DNA of 64,000 nucleotides, from contig CBDAMZ010000006.1 in assembly GCA_965197375.1 (NCBI GenBank), forward strand, positions 102,792 through 166,791, written 5' to 3'. Shown here in pieces: positions 18,519 through 28,320 of this stretch. The notes below the pieces were generated by a model. It had not been told where the DNA came from and made no database searches. It was given only the letters and a program-made list of their open reading frames with translations. Both the position numbers and the translations under genes were made by a program. Each line of letters opens with the position of its first letter. Positions within the stretch are counted from its first letter, which is position 1. The stretch is from CBDAMZ01 sp965197375 (GTDB taxonomy: Bacteria; Acidobacteriota; Vicinamibacteria; Vicinamibacterales; UBA8438).

Positions 18519-20046
18519 ACTCGCTCCGGTAATTCGGTGCTTCCTTTGTAATCACGACATCGTGGACGTGGCTTTCTCGTACGCCTGCCGGTGTGACACG
18601 TATGAGTTGTGCGTCGCGCTGGAGGACTGGGATCGACTCAGAGCCGCTGTACCCCATTCCTGCGCGAAGCCCTCCCACTAACTGGTGGATCGCCGAGACG
18701 ACGCTCCCCTTGTGAGGGACGCGCCCCTCGATGCCTTCGGGTACAAGCTTTTGCGGGCCATCTTCTGCTCTCACCTCTAAATCGAACTCTTCTTGAAAAT
18801 ACCGATCGCGGCTCCCTCGGCGCATAGCGGCGATCGAGCCCATACCCCGGTATTCTTTGAAGCTACGGCCCTGGAAGAGGATGAGCTCGCCAGGACTCTC
18901 GTCGGTTCCGGCAAACAGGCTACCGATCATTACCGCACTCGCACCGACGGCTATGGCTTTGGTGATGTCGCCCGAATAGCGAATACCACCGTCCGCAATG
19001 ATCGGAACATCATGGGGCGCGGCTGCGTGGCCGCAGTCGGAGATGGCCGTTACCATTGGCACCCCGATGCCCGCGATAACGCGTGTCGTGCAGATCGAAC
19101 CCGAACCAATGCCGACCTTTACAGCATCCACTCCCGCATCAATTAGAGCCTTGGTGCCGTCGGCGGTCGCTACGTTTCCGGCGATGAGGTTGACCGAAGG
19201 AAACTCTCGGTGCAACCGGCGAGCCATTTGGAGGACGTTCTCGGAGTGGCCATGCGCGCTGTCGAGTACCAGGACGTCGACGTGAGCCGTGACGAGCGCT
19301 TCAGCACGCGCGACCGCGTCGTCGCCGGTACCGACAGCGGCCCCAACGCGGAGCCGTCCCAACGAGTCCTTTGACGCGTTAGGGTATTTGATCATTTTTT
19401 GGATATCTTTGACGGTAATGAGCCCGCGCAAGTCGAAGTGCTGATCGACGACGAGGAGCTTTTCGATCCGGTGCCGGTGCAAGATTTCCTTCGCCTGCTC
19501 CAAAGTGGTTCCCACCGGGACTGTAATGAGGTTATCCCTGGTCATGACTTCAGAAATCGGTCGCTGCACGTCGCGCTGGAAGCGTAGGTCTCGGTTAGTA
19601 AGAATCCCGATTAGGCGGCCCTCATTCCGCCCATCTTCGGTGATCGGCACTCCCGAGATCCGATACTTCTCCATCAGCTCGAGCGCCTGGTAGATGCTGC
19701 TTTGGGGTGACAGTGTGATCGGGTTGACGATCATACCGCTCTCTGAGCGCTTGACGCGGTCGACCTCTGACGCCTGCTCCGAGATGCCCAGGTTTTTGTG
19801 GATAATGCCGATGGCACCGAACTGCGCCATTGCAATGGCCATCTTCGCCTCAGTGACCGTGTCCATTGCGGCGCTGACGAGCGGCACCTTCAGCGAGATA
19901 CTGCGCGTTAAACGCGTCGACACGTCAACCGCGCTTGGCAACACCAACGAGTGGTGAGGCACGAGCAGGACATCATCGAACGTGAGTGTGGTAGCGAAAC
20001 CTGTCTCCGTCAACCTGTCTTCGACCGCGTCTGTTTTTAGCTCCAT
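18517..20046 (-). CDS. guaB: Inosine-5'-monophosphate dehydrogenase
   Basis: IMP dehydrogenase, oxidising IMP to XMP at the committed step of GMP synthesis. The 509-aa protein has the catalytic loop GIGSGSICTTRV with the nucleophilic Cys, a pair of CBS domains inserted at about residues 100-215, and the C-terminal flap region around RGMGSIAAM. It starts 3 bases after secA ends, so the two are probably co-transcribed. Confidence 0.98.
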   Translation of the reverse strand: MELKTDAVEDRLTETGFATTLTFDDVLLVPHHSLVLPSAVDVSTRLTRSISLKVPLVSAAMDTVTEAKMAIAMAQFGAIGIIHKNLGISEQASEVDRVKRSESGMIVNPITLSPQSSIYQALELMEKYRISGVPITEDGRNEGRLIGILTNRDLRFQRDVQRPISEVMTRDNLITVPVGTTLEQAKEILHRHRIEKLLVVDQHFDLRGLITVKDIQKMIKYPNASKDSLGRLRVGAAVGTGDDAVARAEALVTAHVDVLVLDSAHGHSENVLQMARRLHREFPSVNLIAGNVATADGTKALIDAGVDAVKVGIGSGSICTTRVIAGIGVPMVTAISDCGHAAAPHDVPIIADGGIRYSGDITKAIAVGASAVMIGSLFAGTDESPGELILFQGRSFKEYRGMGSIAAMRRGSRDRYFQEEFDLEVRAEDGPQKLVPEGIEGRVPHKGSVVSAIHQLVGGLRAGMGYSGSESIPVLQRDAQLIRVTPAGVRESHVHDVVITKEAPNYRSE

Positions 20047-20049
20047 CGG

Positions 20050-22956
20050 CTAGGCTCCATGACACTTCTTGTATTTTTTTCCACTGCCGCACGGGCAGGG
20101 TTCGTTTCGACCCACCTTCGGCATGTCCCGTCTGACGGTCTTAACAACGGCATCATCACCGCCGGTTCGCGCTGGCCGTGCGTCACCGCCGGCCGTGACG
20201 GCCTCGCCAACGCCGGCAAAGGCTAGGGTAGCGTCGCCTGAAGCGTTGAATGACAGCGGGGAGGCACGCCGGATGGCTGGCTGACGTGCCGCTGCGTAAC
20301 GCCCAGACTGGCCCTGAGCTGCCGGGCGCAGGCGCCAGAGATAGCGGATCATTTCTTCATCGATCCGCGTTTTCATCGCCTGGAACATAGTGAAGCTTTC
20401 GCGTTTGTATTCGACCAACGGATCCCGCTGCCCGTAGCCGCGCAGGCCAATCCCTTCCTTTAGGTGATCGAGCCCGTACAAGTGGTCCTTCCACTGCGAA
20501 TCGACAACTTGGAGCATGATGTCGTGTTCAACCCGACGGAGCACGCTGGCGTCGATGAGGGCTTCTTTTTCTTTGTACTTTTCTTCGACTGCCGACCAGA
20601 CGGCATCACGTATCCCGTCGGCGCTCTTGTCGTCGAGGTCAAGGACGCTAAGGTGATCGCTCTCGAGCCCGAACATTTCACCCATTGACTGCTTGAGCGT
20701 CGAAATATCCCAATCCTCCGGCTCGATCTCAGGCCCGCAATAGGCCTCGATGGTGTCATCAATAACGCCTTCGGCCAGCGCCATTAGATACGCTCGGCTA
20801 TCGACTGCGCTGTCGTCGTCGAGCTTGATCCGGCCTTTGAGGAGCTCCCTTCGCAGCGCGTAAACGTTCTCGCGCTGCTTGTTCATGACGTCGTCGTACT
20901 CCAGCAAGTGCTTCCGAACTGAGAAGTGCTGTGCCTCAACTTGCTTCTGTGCCCGCTCGATTGCCTTGGTGACCATCTTGTGCTCGATGGGCACGCCTTC
21001 TTCCATCCCCAGCCGTTCCATTAGGCCAGAGATGCGGTCTGAGCCGAAGATCCGCATCAGGTCGTCTTCGAGCGAGAGGTAGAACCGCGATGAGCCCGGA
21101 TCGCCTTGGCGCCCAGCTCGTCCGCGGAGCTGGTTATCGATGCGGCGGGCTTCGTGCCGTTCGGTGCCGATGATATGAAGCCCGCCAGCACGAACGACCG
21201 CATCGTGCTCAGCCCTTGTTTGTGCCATGAAATGCTCAAAAATTCGTTCCCATTTACCCCGAGGCACGCGGTAGAAACCCTCGTGGAAGAAATACACAAA
21301 ATCCGAGTCGTCGACGAAGTGGGCTTCGCCGTCGGGGAGCCGCTCGGCGATCTCTTCGGCAAGGGTTTGGCGTCTCGCCATGTGTTCGGGGTTGCCACCC
21401 AGTAGAATGTCAGTGCCACGGCCGGCCATGTTCGTTGCGATCGTGACAGCGCCCTGCCGGCCAGCTTGGGCAACGATCTCTGCTTCCTGCTCGTGATATT
21501 TCGCGTTTAGAACGACATGCTTGATGCCTCGTCGTTTCAGCAAGGTCGCTAATCGCTCTGACCTTTCGATCGAGACGGTTCCAGCAAGTACGGGCCGTCC
21601 CGCTTCCTGCTGCGTGAGGATGTCGTCGACGATAGCGCTGTACTTCTCTCGCTCGGTCCGGTAGATCGCGTCCGGCTCCTCGAGCCGGCGAAGCTGGCGG
21701 TTCGGTGGAATAACGATGACGTCAAGTTCATAGATTTTTGCGAACTCCGGGGCTTCCGTCTCCGCGGTGCCGGTCATGCCGGCGAGTTTGTCGTACTTGC
21801 GGAAGTAGTTCTGGAAGGTGATTGTCGCGAGTGTTTGGTTCTCACGCTCGATTTTCACCTTCTCTTTCGCCTCGACCGCTTGGTGGAGCCCGTCACTCCA
21901 GCGCCGCCCTGGCATCAGTCGGCCGGTGAACTCGTCGACGATAACTACCTGCCCATCCTTGACCATGTAGTCCACGTCGCTTCTGAAGAGGGAGTGCGCC
22001 CGGAGTGCCTGATTGATGTGGTGGAGTAGTGGCATGTTGGCGGGATCGTAGAGCCCGCCTGGTTCGAGGCGATGAGCTAAGAGCTTCTCCGCCTTGGACA
22101 TGCCGCTTTCGGTCAGCGTGACTGTTTTATGCTTTTCGTCCTTGAGAAAGTCACCCGTCTGCTCTAGGGCCTCACGCTGCTCGGTCGGCACGTTCCCTTG
22201 GGTGACTGCTCCTAGCTTGAGTCGTGGAATGATTCGGTCGACCTCATAGTAGAGTTCGGTCGATTGGGTGGCCGGACCGGAAATAATAAGGGGCGTCCGT
22301 GCCTCATCGATCAGGATGCTGTCAACCTCATCGACGATAGTGAACCGATGCCAATGCTGCACGAACTGTGTTTCCTCAAACTTCATGTTGTCGCGGAGGT
22401 AGTCGAATCCGAATTCGTTGTTTGTGCCGTAAGTGATGTCGCACTTGTAGGCGGCCTGCCGCTCGGTGTCGAGCACGTTGTGCTGAATAACTCCAACGCT
22501 CATACCGAGAAAGCGGTAGATTCGACCCATCCACTCCGCATCGCGCCGCGCGAGGTAATCGTTGACCGTGACGACATGAACGCCCTTACCTTCGAGCGCG
22601 TTGAGATACCCGGCCAATGTTGCCACGAGCGTTTTACCCTCGCCGGTCTTCATCTCGGCGATCTTCCCGCGGTGCAGCACTATCCCGCCGATCAGTTGGA
22701 CGTCAAAATGGCGCATCGCGAGCGTTCGTCGCCCCGCTTCCCGCACGACGGCGAATGCATCTACTAGGAGGTCATTAAGAGATGCTCCTTGATTGTGCCG
22801 CTCTCGAAATTCGATCGTCTTGTCGTGCAGCTCGGTGTCGGAGAGCGCCAGCACGGTTGCCTCACGGGCGTTGATCTCCAAAACCAGCGGCCGAAGCCGC
22901 TTAAGCTCACGCTCGTTCTGGGTACCGAAGACCTTCGCTAGGAGGATGTCGAGCAT
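20050..22956 (-). CDS. secA: Preprotein translocase ATPase SecA
   Basis: Motor ATPase of the Sec export pathway. At 968 aa it has MKTGEGKT (Walker A region, about residue 100), VDEVDSILIDEARTPL, GRGTDILLGGN and the C-terminal zinc-binding CPCGSGKKYKKCHG tail that binds SecB or phospholipid. The variable linker before the tail is Ala/Gly-rich. It starts at ATG 22956. The many exported proteins in this window would depend on it. Confidence 0.98.
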   Translation of the reverse strand: MLDILLAKVFGTQNERELKRLRPLVLEINAREATVLALSDTELHDKTIEFRERHNQGASLNDLLVDAFAVVREAGRRTLAMRHFDVQLIGGIVLHRGKIAEMKTGEGKTLVATLAGYLNALEGKGVHVVTVNDYLARRDAEWMGRIYRFLGMSVGVIQHNVLDTERQAAYKCDITYGTNNEFGFDYLRDNMKFEETQFVQHWHRFTIVDEVDSILIDEARTPLIISGPATQSTELYYEVDRIIPRLKLGAVTQGNVPTEQREALEQTGDFLKDEKHKTVTLTESGMSKAEKLLAHRLEPGGLYDPANMPLLHHINQALRAHSLFRSDVDYMVKDGQVVIVDEFTGRLMPGRRWSDGLHQAVEAKEKVKIERENQTLATITFQNYFRKYDKLAGMTGTAETEAPEFAKIYELDVIVIPPNRQLRRLEEPDAIYRTEREKYSAIVDDILTQQEAGRPVLAGTVSIERSERLATLLKRRGIKHVVLNAKYHEQEAEIVAQAGRQGAVTIATNMAGRGTDILLGGNPEHMARRQTLAEEIAERLPDGEAHFVDDSDFVYFFHEGFYRVPRGKWERIFEHFMAQTRAEHDAVVRAGGLHIIGTERHEARRIDNQLRGRAGRQGDPGSSRFYLSLEDDLMRIFGSDRISGLMERLGMEEGVPIEHKMVTKAIERAQKQVEAQHFSVRKHLLEYDDVMNKQRENVYALRRELLKGRIKLDDDSAVDSRAYLMALAEGVIDDTIEAYCGPEIEPEDWDISTLKQSMGEMFGLESDHLSVLDLDDKSADGIRDAVWSAVEEKYKEKEALIDASVLRRVEHDIMLQVVDSQWKDHLYGLDHLKEGIGLRGYGQRDPLVEYKRESFTMFQAMKTRIDEEMIRYLWRLRPAAQGQSGRYAAARQPAIRRASPLSFNASGDATLAFAGVGEAVTAGGDARPARTGGDDAVVKTVRRDMPKVGRNEPCPCGSGKKYKKCHGA

Positions 22957-22996
22957 CGGACTACGGGAAGGGCCGTCCCCCGCGGAACCGCAAACC

Positions 22997-23024
22997 GCAG
23001 GTGCTGAGGTTCGGTCTCACCTGC
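22997..23024. promoter_or_regulatory. Hairpin upstream of secA
   Basis: GCAGGTG (22997-23003) pairs with CACCTGC (23018-23024) around a 14-base loop, 41 bases upstream of the secA start and 113 bases downstream of the M23 peptidase stop. It could be a terminator for the M23 gene or a secA leader structure; no T-tract is visible. Confidence 0.3.
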
Positions 23025-23136
23025 CGGATCCTGGCGGTGCATGGTGTGGGATGTGGTGAACGTAAGTATCACCAGATTCTAGGGAAGGGATCGACTATCC
23101 GTCAAGGTGAGGGAACCGCCGACGGTTGGGAAGGTG

Positions 23137-24045
23137 CTAGTTAGCGGCGAGCGTACTGGTGTTCGGAAGGAGTCGAAGTGGGTTGATGGTGCGGCCGTTG
23201 GCCCAAACCTCATAGTGCACGTGAGACCCGGTAGCCCGCCCAGTTGCACCCACGTGGCCGATAAGGTCCCCACGGCGAACGGTCTCCCCGGCAGCCACGA
23301 TGAACTTTGACAGATGACTGTAACGCGTGATCAGCCGAAACCCGTGATCGATTTCGATCAGGTTGCCGTAGTTCCCACTTCGGCCGGCCGAAACGACGCG
23401 TCCCGTGGCGGTGGCATAGACCGGTCGCCCTTTGCGCGTCGAGATGTCGACGGCGGGATGAAACTCGCGTTCGCCCGTGAACGGGTCGCGACGGAACCCG
23501 TAAGTTCCTGATAACCACCCATCGGTCGGCCAGATGTTCGGGGTCGCTTCCGCCAGCGCTTCGCGCCGAGCGACACCATCCCGGACCACCTGCAGGCGGC
23601 CGCCTAAAGTGTAGAGCAGATCGCTGAGGAGGTCGAAGTTGCGCCGGGGGGGCGCCGCCGTGCCGTTCGCACTCACCGCTCGGTTTTGACCGAGTGCCGC
23701 GACCCGAAGCGTTTCGGGTAGGCGATCGACCGCTCGTTGACCGAGGAGACCCGACTCGGACCGTGTTGCCAGGCTCGACATGGCTGCTTGGAGCGACGTA
23801 ATTTCGCTGGTGAGCTCGGCAGCCGTTGCACGATAACTGGAGGTCTCGATCTCGAGGCGAGCGTTTTGCAGCTGAAGTTGATCAATTGCAGTTTGGGTGC
23901 TCCAGTGAGCATGAAGGACCCAGCCAAGACACAGGGCGAGCACGGCGGTGCCCGTCGCAATTGCCGGGCGCACCGGTAATGTAAAGCGGCGCATCACCCC
24001 GCTCGTTCGGTCAGCGATAACAATCGCGTATCGTCTCGGGATCAT
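23137..24045 (-). CDS. M23/LytM-type peptidoglycan endopeptidase, membrane-anchored
   Basis: A cell-wall hydrolase or divisome-activator-like protein. The C-terminal LytM domain has the zinc signatures HPAVDIS (H-x3-D) and GSHVHYEV (HxH), so it should be catalytically competent. From the chosen start (MIPRRYAIVIADRTSG, about 302 aa) there is one membrane segment near residues 28-48, then an Ala/Gln/Glu-rich probable coiled coil, then the peptidase domain. The frame is open to a GTG at 24150, but MIPRR is the likelier N-terminus because a family-like RRYxIxxADR segment begins there; no ribosome site is decisive. It lies upstream of secA on the same strand. Confidence 0.9.
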   Translation of the reverse strand: MIPRRYAIVIADRTSGVMRRFTLPVRPAIATGTAVLALCLGWVLHAHWSTQTAIDQLQLQNARLEIETSSYRATAAELTSEITSLQAAMSSLATRSESGLLGQRAVDRLPETLRVAALGQNRAVSANGTAAPPRRNFDLLSDLLYTLGGRLQVVRDGVARREALAEATPNIWPTDGWLSGTYGFRRDPFTGEREFHPAVDISTRKGRPVYATATGRVVSAGRSGNYGNLIEIDHGFRLITRYSHLSKFIVAAGETVRRGDLIGHVGATGRATGSHVHYEVWANGRTINPLRLLPNTSTLAAN

Positions 24046-24385
24046 GCTGGCTGGGAGGATAGCTTGGGGGAAAGGTACTGGGTCACCCATCCCGCTTAAA
24101 AAAACTGTCCGCACTTTACCACAACGTCCACCGGATTGAAAAGCCACCACCTGCTAAAGGCGAATGTAAAACGAATGCCAGGACGATTTACGTGGCGGTC
24201 TTGCGTGAGGGACGGTCGTCGGTCGAGCGGTTCATGCATCTGGAACGCTTCGGCTAGGTGGGTTTTGTAGCTTGGTAAAGCCCCTCGAGGTTCATGATTT
24301 TCCGTGTCCCTGTAGGAATAGGTCGTACGCCAGAGCAATCAGGCAGCTCAAGGACGGGTATGATGGTGCACGTCTCGGGCGTCAC

Positions 24386-25063
24386 ATGCGGTTGTCCATC
24401 ATCATCCCCGTGTACAACGAACGTGCCACGATCCGCCAAATTCTTGAACGTCTCGATAAAGTCGATTTAAACAAAGAGGTCGTCATCGTTGATGACTACT
24501 CGACCGACGGCACTCGCGACGTGCTCGCGGAACTGGACAGAAAAGGCTGGACGGTTGTCTTCCACGAGTGGAATCAAGGTAAGGGTGCTGCGCTTCGGAC
24601 TGGGCTCCGGTACGTCACGGGCGACTGTGTCATCGTTCAGGATGCCGACTTGGAGTATGACCCGAACGACTACCACAAGCTTGTGTCTGTCCTCGAGGAA
24701 CGGCGTGCTGACGTCGTCTATGGCTCTCGGTTCGCGGGCGAGCAACCTTCGATGGCGTTGCGCCACCGAGTCGGCAATAGGCTGCTAACGGGATTGACAA
24801 ACCTGCTCTATGGGTCAGCCCTCACTGACATGGAAACCTGCTACAAACTCCTTCGCCGCGAGGCATTCGCCGGGATCGAGCTCACCTCGGACCGCTTTAA
24901 CGTTGAACCCGAACTAACCGCGAAACTTCTTAAGAAAGGCATCACGATTCACGAAGTCCCGATCTCCTACGCTGGTCGAAGCTTCACGGAAGGCAAGAAA
25001 ATCTCGTGGGCTGATTTCGTATCGGCGGTTTGGACGTTGGTGAAGTGCCGGGTCGCCGGCTAA
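24386..25063 (+). CDS. GT2 glycosyltransferase, polyprenyl-phosphate sugar transferase type
   Basis: A family 2 glycosyltransferase of 225 aa, of the dolichyl/undecaprenyl-phosphate mannose or glucose synthase type. The start MRLSIIIPVYNE is typical, so the longer in-frame upstream extension to 24272 is rejected. DYSTDGT and QDADLEYDP (the metal-binding DxD) are present. There are no transmembrane segments, so it is a soluble or peripheral catalytic unit that charges a lipid carrier. The bases from 24151 to 24385 hold no other gene I can support. Confidence 0.9.
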   Translation: MRLSIIIPVYNERATIRQILERLDKVDLNKEVVIVDDYSTDGTRDVLAELDRKGWTVVFHEWNQGKGAALRTGLRYVTGDCVIVQDADLEYDPNDYHKLVSVLEERRADVVYGSRFAGEQPSMALRHRVGNRLLTGLTNLLYGSALTDMETCYKLLRREAFAGIELTSDRFNVEPELTAKLLKKGITIHEVPISYAGRSFTEGKKISWADFVSAVWTLVKCRVAG

Positions 25064-25211
25064 TCCCGTCTAGGTGTTCATATTATGGTCGCGTTCGTTC
25101 GCAGCCCCCCCAGTCCCTTATTAGTGCTGTCCATCGGTCGAATGCGCCCGCCGTTCTTCCTCTTCTCGCCTTGCAGGGCAATCGCCTAGGCGCCCTTACT
25201 GCTAGCCATGA

Positions 25212-26942
25212 TCACACGATGAACCACTGAGGATTTGATCCAGCCTCGATTAGGATACGGCGCGGCGCGGCTTTGGCCAGATCGCGTGCGGCCGGAGTAA
25301 TAATCGTTCGCTCATCGATAAAGATCGACCGCCCATCTTGTAGGGCACCACGGACGTCATCTTCACAAACGAATTCGGCCGGTGGTTCAGGCTTTGGGAG
25401 TACGGACGCCACCGGGGGCACGGTCGGTGGTGCTTCGGATCCGACATCGCGCGCTGCAAGGAATGCGTCAATGCGGTCAGCGATCACTTGTGGATCGAGT
25501 GTGGACCGCTTGGCACGTGCCGGGGCCGCCGGCAGCTGGTGTGTATTCCGATCTGCCGTTCGCTGGGACTCGGCCGCCGGTGTCAGTTCATACGCCAAGC
25601 GTTTGATGTTCAGTAGGTGGCGCGGCGAGATATTGTCTGAGGTGATGTTGCCGCCGTACCCCCCGCAGCCGAGCGTCATAGAAGGATCAAGGCCTGTCGT
25701 CAGGCCGATTGAACCGTGGGTGGTTGGCGTATTGACCACGATCCGAAACGCTGGCTTCCGCAAGCCGAACTCCAAGATGATCGCGTCGTTTCGTGAGTGG
25801 ATGGCCATGGTGTGCCCCATGCCCCCATAGCTCAAGATTTCCTTACATCGCTCGCAGCCAGTCCGCCAATCTTCAACAACGTAGAACGCCAGTACTGGGC
25901 AAAGCTTCTCGATTGAGAGAGGATACTCGCGGCCTACTCCATCCAGCGGCGCCATTAGGATGCGCGTGCCTGGAGGCACAGTAACGCCAGCCTTTTCTGC
26001 GACTTCGGTCGCCGGTTTGCCGACGAGAGCCGGACTTGGCAAGCGCTGTGATGTTATCAGCACCTGGGCCACCGCGTCGCACTCGGAGGGCGACATGAAG
26101 TATACGCCGCTCGCCTCGAACTGGCGCCGCACTTCATCGGCGATTGCCTCGTCGACGACGACTGCATTCTCTGCTGAGCAGAGCACACCGTTGTCAAACG
26201 TCTTACCGATCACGATATCCCGAACCGCCTTCCGGACATCGGCCGAGCGTTCGATGTAAGCGGGTGCGTTCCCAGGGCCGACGCCGTACGCTGGTTTTCC
26301 AGCGGAGTACGCGGCTCGAACAAGGCCCATGCCGCCAGTGGCCAAGATGACCGAGATGTCGCGATGCTTCATCAGTTCCTGTGTGCCTTCCAGCGTCACG
26401 GTCGTCATCCAGTTGACGACGCCATCCGGAGCGCCGGCGGCGTTCACGGAGTTCGCCATAAGTTCCGCCGTGCGCGTGATACAGCGGATGGCTGCTGGAT
26501 GCGGGCTGATGACGATGGCGCACCGAGCTTTAATGGCAATTAAGATTTTGTAGATCGCTGTCGAAGTTGGGTTCGTCGACGGCACCACCGCGCAAACGAC
26601 ACCAAAGGGTTCAGCGATTTCGACAACTCGGCGATCGTCCAGCCGTCGAATGACGCCGACTGTTTTCATCGGGCGAATGAATTCGTGCACCCTGCGGGCC
26701 GCAAAGAGGTTCTTCTGCACTTTGTCGGCAACCACACCATAGCCGGTTTCCTTGACAGCCATGGCCGCGAGTAACTCGGCATTGTCAGCGGCCACCGTTG
26801 CCATGGCATCGACGGTGGCGTCAATCTGTTCCTGTGTGAGTTCCGACAGCCGCAGTTGTGCGTGCTTGGCCCGGCGGGCTAGGGTGCGGGCTTCGCGGAT
26901 TGAAACCAGGTCACGGTCGGTGGCAGCGGTCGCGTGTGTCAT
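25212..26942 (-). CDS. CoA-acylating aldehyde dehydrogenase with microcompartment-type C-terminal extension
   Basis: An aldehyde dehydrogenase of the CoA-acylating group (EutE/PduP/AdhE N-domain-like), making acyl-CoA from aldehyde, NAD and CoA. The catalytic Cys is in DNGVLCSAEN. The catalytic domain ends near residue 460. A further ~115 residues follow: an Ala/Pro-rich linker, a short amphipathic helix (PQVIADRIDAFLAAR), a Pro-rich spacer, and a final segment with DERTIITPAARDLA resembling the N-terminal motif of EutQ-like proteins. Short amphipathic helices of this kind target enzymes into microcompartments. The gene follows a shell-protein gene by 38 bases, which supports a BMC role. The substrate aldehyde is unknown. 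Confidence 0.92.
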   Translation of the reverse strand: MTHATAATDRDLVSIREARTLARRAKHAQLRLSELTQEQIDATVDAMATVAADNAELLAAMAVKETGYGVVADKVQKNLFAARRVHEFIRPMKTVGVIRRLDDRRVVEIAEPFGVVCAVVPSTNPTSTAIYKILIAIKARCAIVISPHPAAIRCITRTAELMANSVNAAGAPDGVVNWMTTVTLEGTQELMKHRDISVILATGGMGLVRAAYSAGKPAYGVGPGNAPAYIERSADVRKAVRDIVIGKTFDNGVLCSAENAVVVDEAIADEVRRQFEASGVYFMSPSECDAVAQVLITSQRLPSPALVGKPATEVAEKAGVTVPPGTRILMAPLDGVGREYPLSIEKLCPVLAFYVVEDWRTGCERCKEILSYGGMGHTMAIHSRNDAIILEFGLRKPAFRIVVNTPTTHGSIGLTTGLDPSMTLGCGGYGGNITSDNISPRHLLNIKRLAYELTPAAESQRTADRNTHQLPAAPARAKRSTLDPQVIADRIDAFLAARDVGSEAPPTVPPVASVLPKPEPPAEFVCEDDVRGALQDGRSIFIDERTIITPAARDLAKAAPRRILIEAGSNPQWFIV

Positions 26943-26980
26943 GACCTACCACGAACTATGGGGACGGGGCGCGCGACCGG

Positions 26981-27268
26981 CTAGCGCGTATCCTTGATCT
27001 TTGGAAGTATCTTTTCGATTTCGCTGTGGGGCCGCGGGATCACATGTACGGCGACAAGCTCGCCGACACGTCGCGCAGCGGCGGCACCGGCATCGGTGGC
27101 GGCCTTGACAGCGCCGACGTCACCCCGAACCATCACCGTTACGTACGCGGCGCCGATGTATTCCTTGCCGATCAGCAAAACATTGGCGGCCTTGACCATG
27201 GCATCGGCGGCTTCGATCGAGCCCACCAGGCCTTTGGTCTCGACCATGCCGAGCGCTTCGAGAGTCAT
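26981..27268 (-). CDS. Bacterial microcompartment shell protein (BMC-H)
   Basis: A single-domain hexameric shell protein (PduA/EutM/CcmK type), 95 aa from ATG 27268. It has the canonical start EALGMVETKGLVGSIEAAD, the K-rich lattice region, and the pore-side VRGDVGAVKAATDAG. An AGGGGAG ribosome site 8 bases upstream decides this start over the longer frame to 27337. It forms an operon with the acylating aldehyde dehydrogenase. No vertex (BMC-P) or trimer (BMC-T) gene is in the window, so this would be a satellite locus or part of a minimal system. Confidence 0.95.
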   Translation of the reverse strand: MTLEALGMVETKGLVGSIEAADAMVKAANVLLIGKEYIGAAYVTVMVRGDVGAVKAATDAGAAAARRVGELVAVHVIPRPHSEIEKILPKIKDTR

Positions 27269-27372
27269 GCGAGCAAACTCCCCTACCGGCGGGTACACAG
27301 ACGACGTAGGATGGCGAACGAGCGGGGACTGTACCATATTGCAGCACCTGAAGCAACAAGCTAGGATGGCAC

Positions 27373-28251
27373 GTGTCTCTCACGTACAGCTTGGTACCCA
27401 TGTTGTTGGCGACCGGGGCCTCGCTCATCGTCACGGTGACGCACGCGGCGTGCAGTAAAGCCGCTCAGCCAGTCGCCACGGTAACGATGGGGCTGAGTCG
27501 AGCGAGCGCCCCACTCGGCGGGTTCCTCGAGCTCGACATTCGCTTCGACGTGTCGCCAACCCTCGCGACCTTGCCTGAGGACTACGGTGTCTTCGTGCAT
27601 TTTCTGGATGGAAACGACAAACTCCTGTGGGCTGATGACCACGCCCCGCCATACCCAACGAGCAGCTGGACGCCGCGCCAGGTGGTTGCGTATCGGCACC
27701 GGATCCGGGTCCCGATGTACCCGTACATCGGGGAAGCCACGGTCGCCATAGGCCTCTACTCGTTGACCACTGGTGATCGACTGACGTTGGCCGGCGAAAA
27801 CCTCGGGCAACAGAAATACCGCGTCGCGACATTGACCTTGGAGCCCACGCCAGAAAGCTGGTATGACGAGGGCTGGCACCAGACCGAGTACACAAGCGAC
27901 GGACGTGTGGAGTGGCGCTGGACCACGAACCGAGCTGTTGTTAGCTTTCGCAACCCTGGCACCGACGCTACGCTGTTTTTGGACCTGGATGGTCGCGCCG
28001 ACCTCTTCGAGGATCCTCAGCAGATCTCAATTATGGTCGGGGATCGGACGCTGCACGAATTCGCCGTCGACACGAATGACCGTACGTACCGGGAACTTTG
28101 CCTCCGAGCGGCTGACCTGGGAACATCGCAAACCATAAAACTGGAGCTCTATGTCGACCAGACGTTCGTCCCCGCCGAGCACGGCGGCTCACCAACCGAC
28201 GACCGAGAGCTTGGCGTCCGTGTCTTTCATGCCTTTCTGGAACCGCACTGA
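27373..28251 (+). CDS. Secreted hypothetical protein, probable lipoprotein
   Basis: A 292-aa protein I do not recognise by name. It has a hydrophobic N-terminus with a lipobox-like THAAC near residues 23-27, followed by a probable beta-sandwich domain (YGVFVHFLDGNDKLLWADDH...) and a second beta-rich half. It is divergent from the BMC gene. The start could be GTG 27373 (AGGATGG just upstream) or ATG 27400. A hairpin follows the stop. A role with the microcompartment is not supported by sequence. Confidence 0.7.
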   Translation: MSLTYSLVPMLLATGASLIVTVTHAACSKAAQPVATVTMGLSRASAPLGGFLELDIRFDVSPTLATLPEDYGVFVHFLDGNDKLLWADDHAPPYPTSSWTPRQVVAYRHRIRVPMYPYIGEATVAIGLYSLTTGDRLTLAGENLGQQKYRVATLTLEPTPESWYDEGWHQTEYTSDGRVEWRWTTNRAVVSFRNPGTDATLFLDLDGRADLFEDPQQISIMVGDRTLHEFAVDTNDRTYRELCLRAADLGTSQTIKLELYVDQTFVPAEHGGSPTDDRELGVRVFHAFLEPH

Positions 28252-28287
28252 TACCACCGTTTAGCTTTGTCTCCCAAGTGGGTCAGA

Positions 28288-28308
28288 AGCGGTTGCCCCA
28301 CAACCGCT
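28288..28308 (+). terminator. Hairpin terminator candidate
   Basis: AGCGGTTG (28288-28295) and CAACCGCT (28301-28308) form a perfect 8-bp stem with a 5-base loop, about 36 bases after the stop of the preceding gene, followed by an A/T-rich stretch. Confidence 0.5.
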
Positions 28309-28320
28309 ATTTACTAATTC

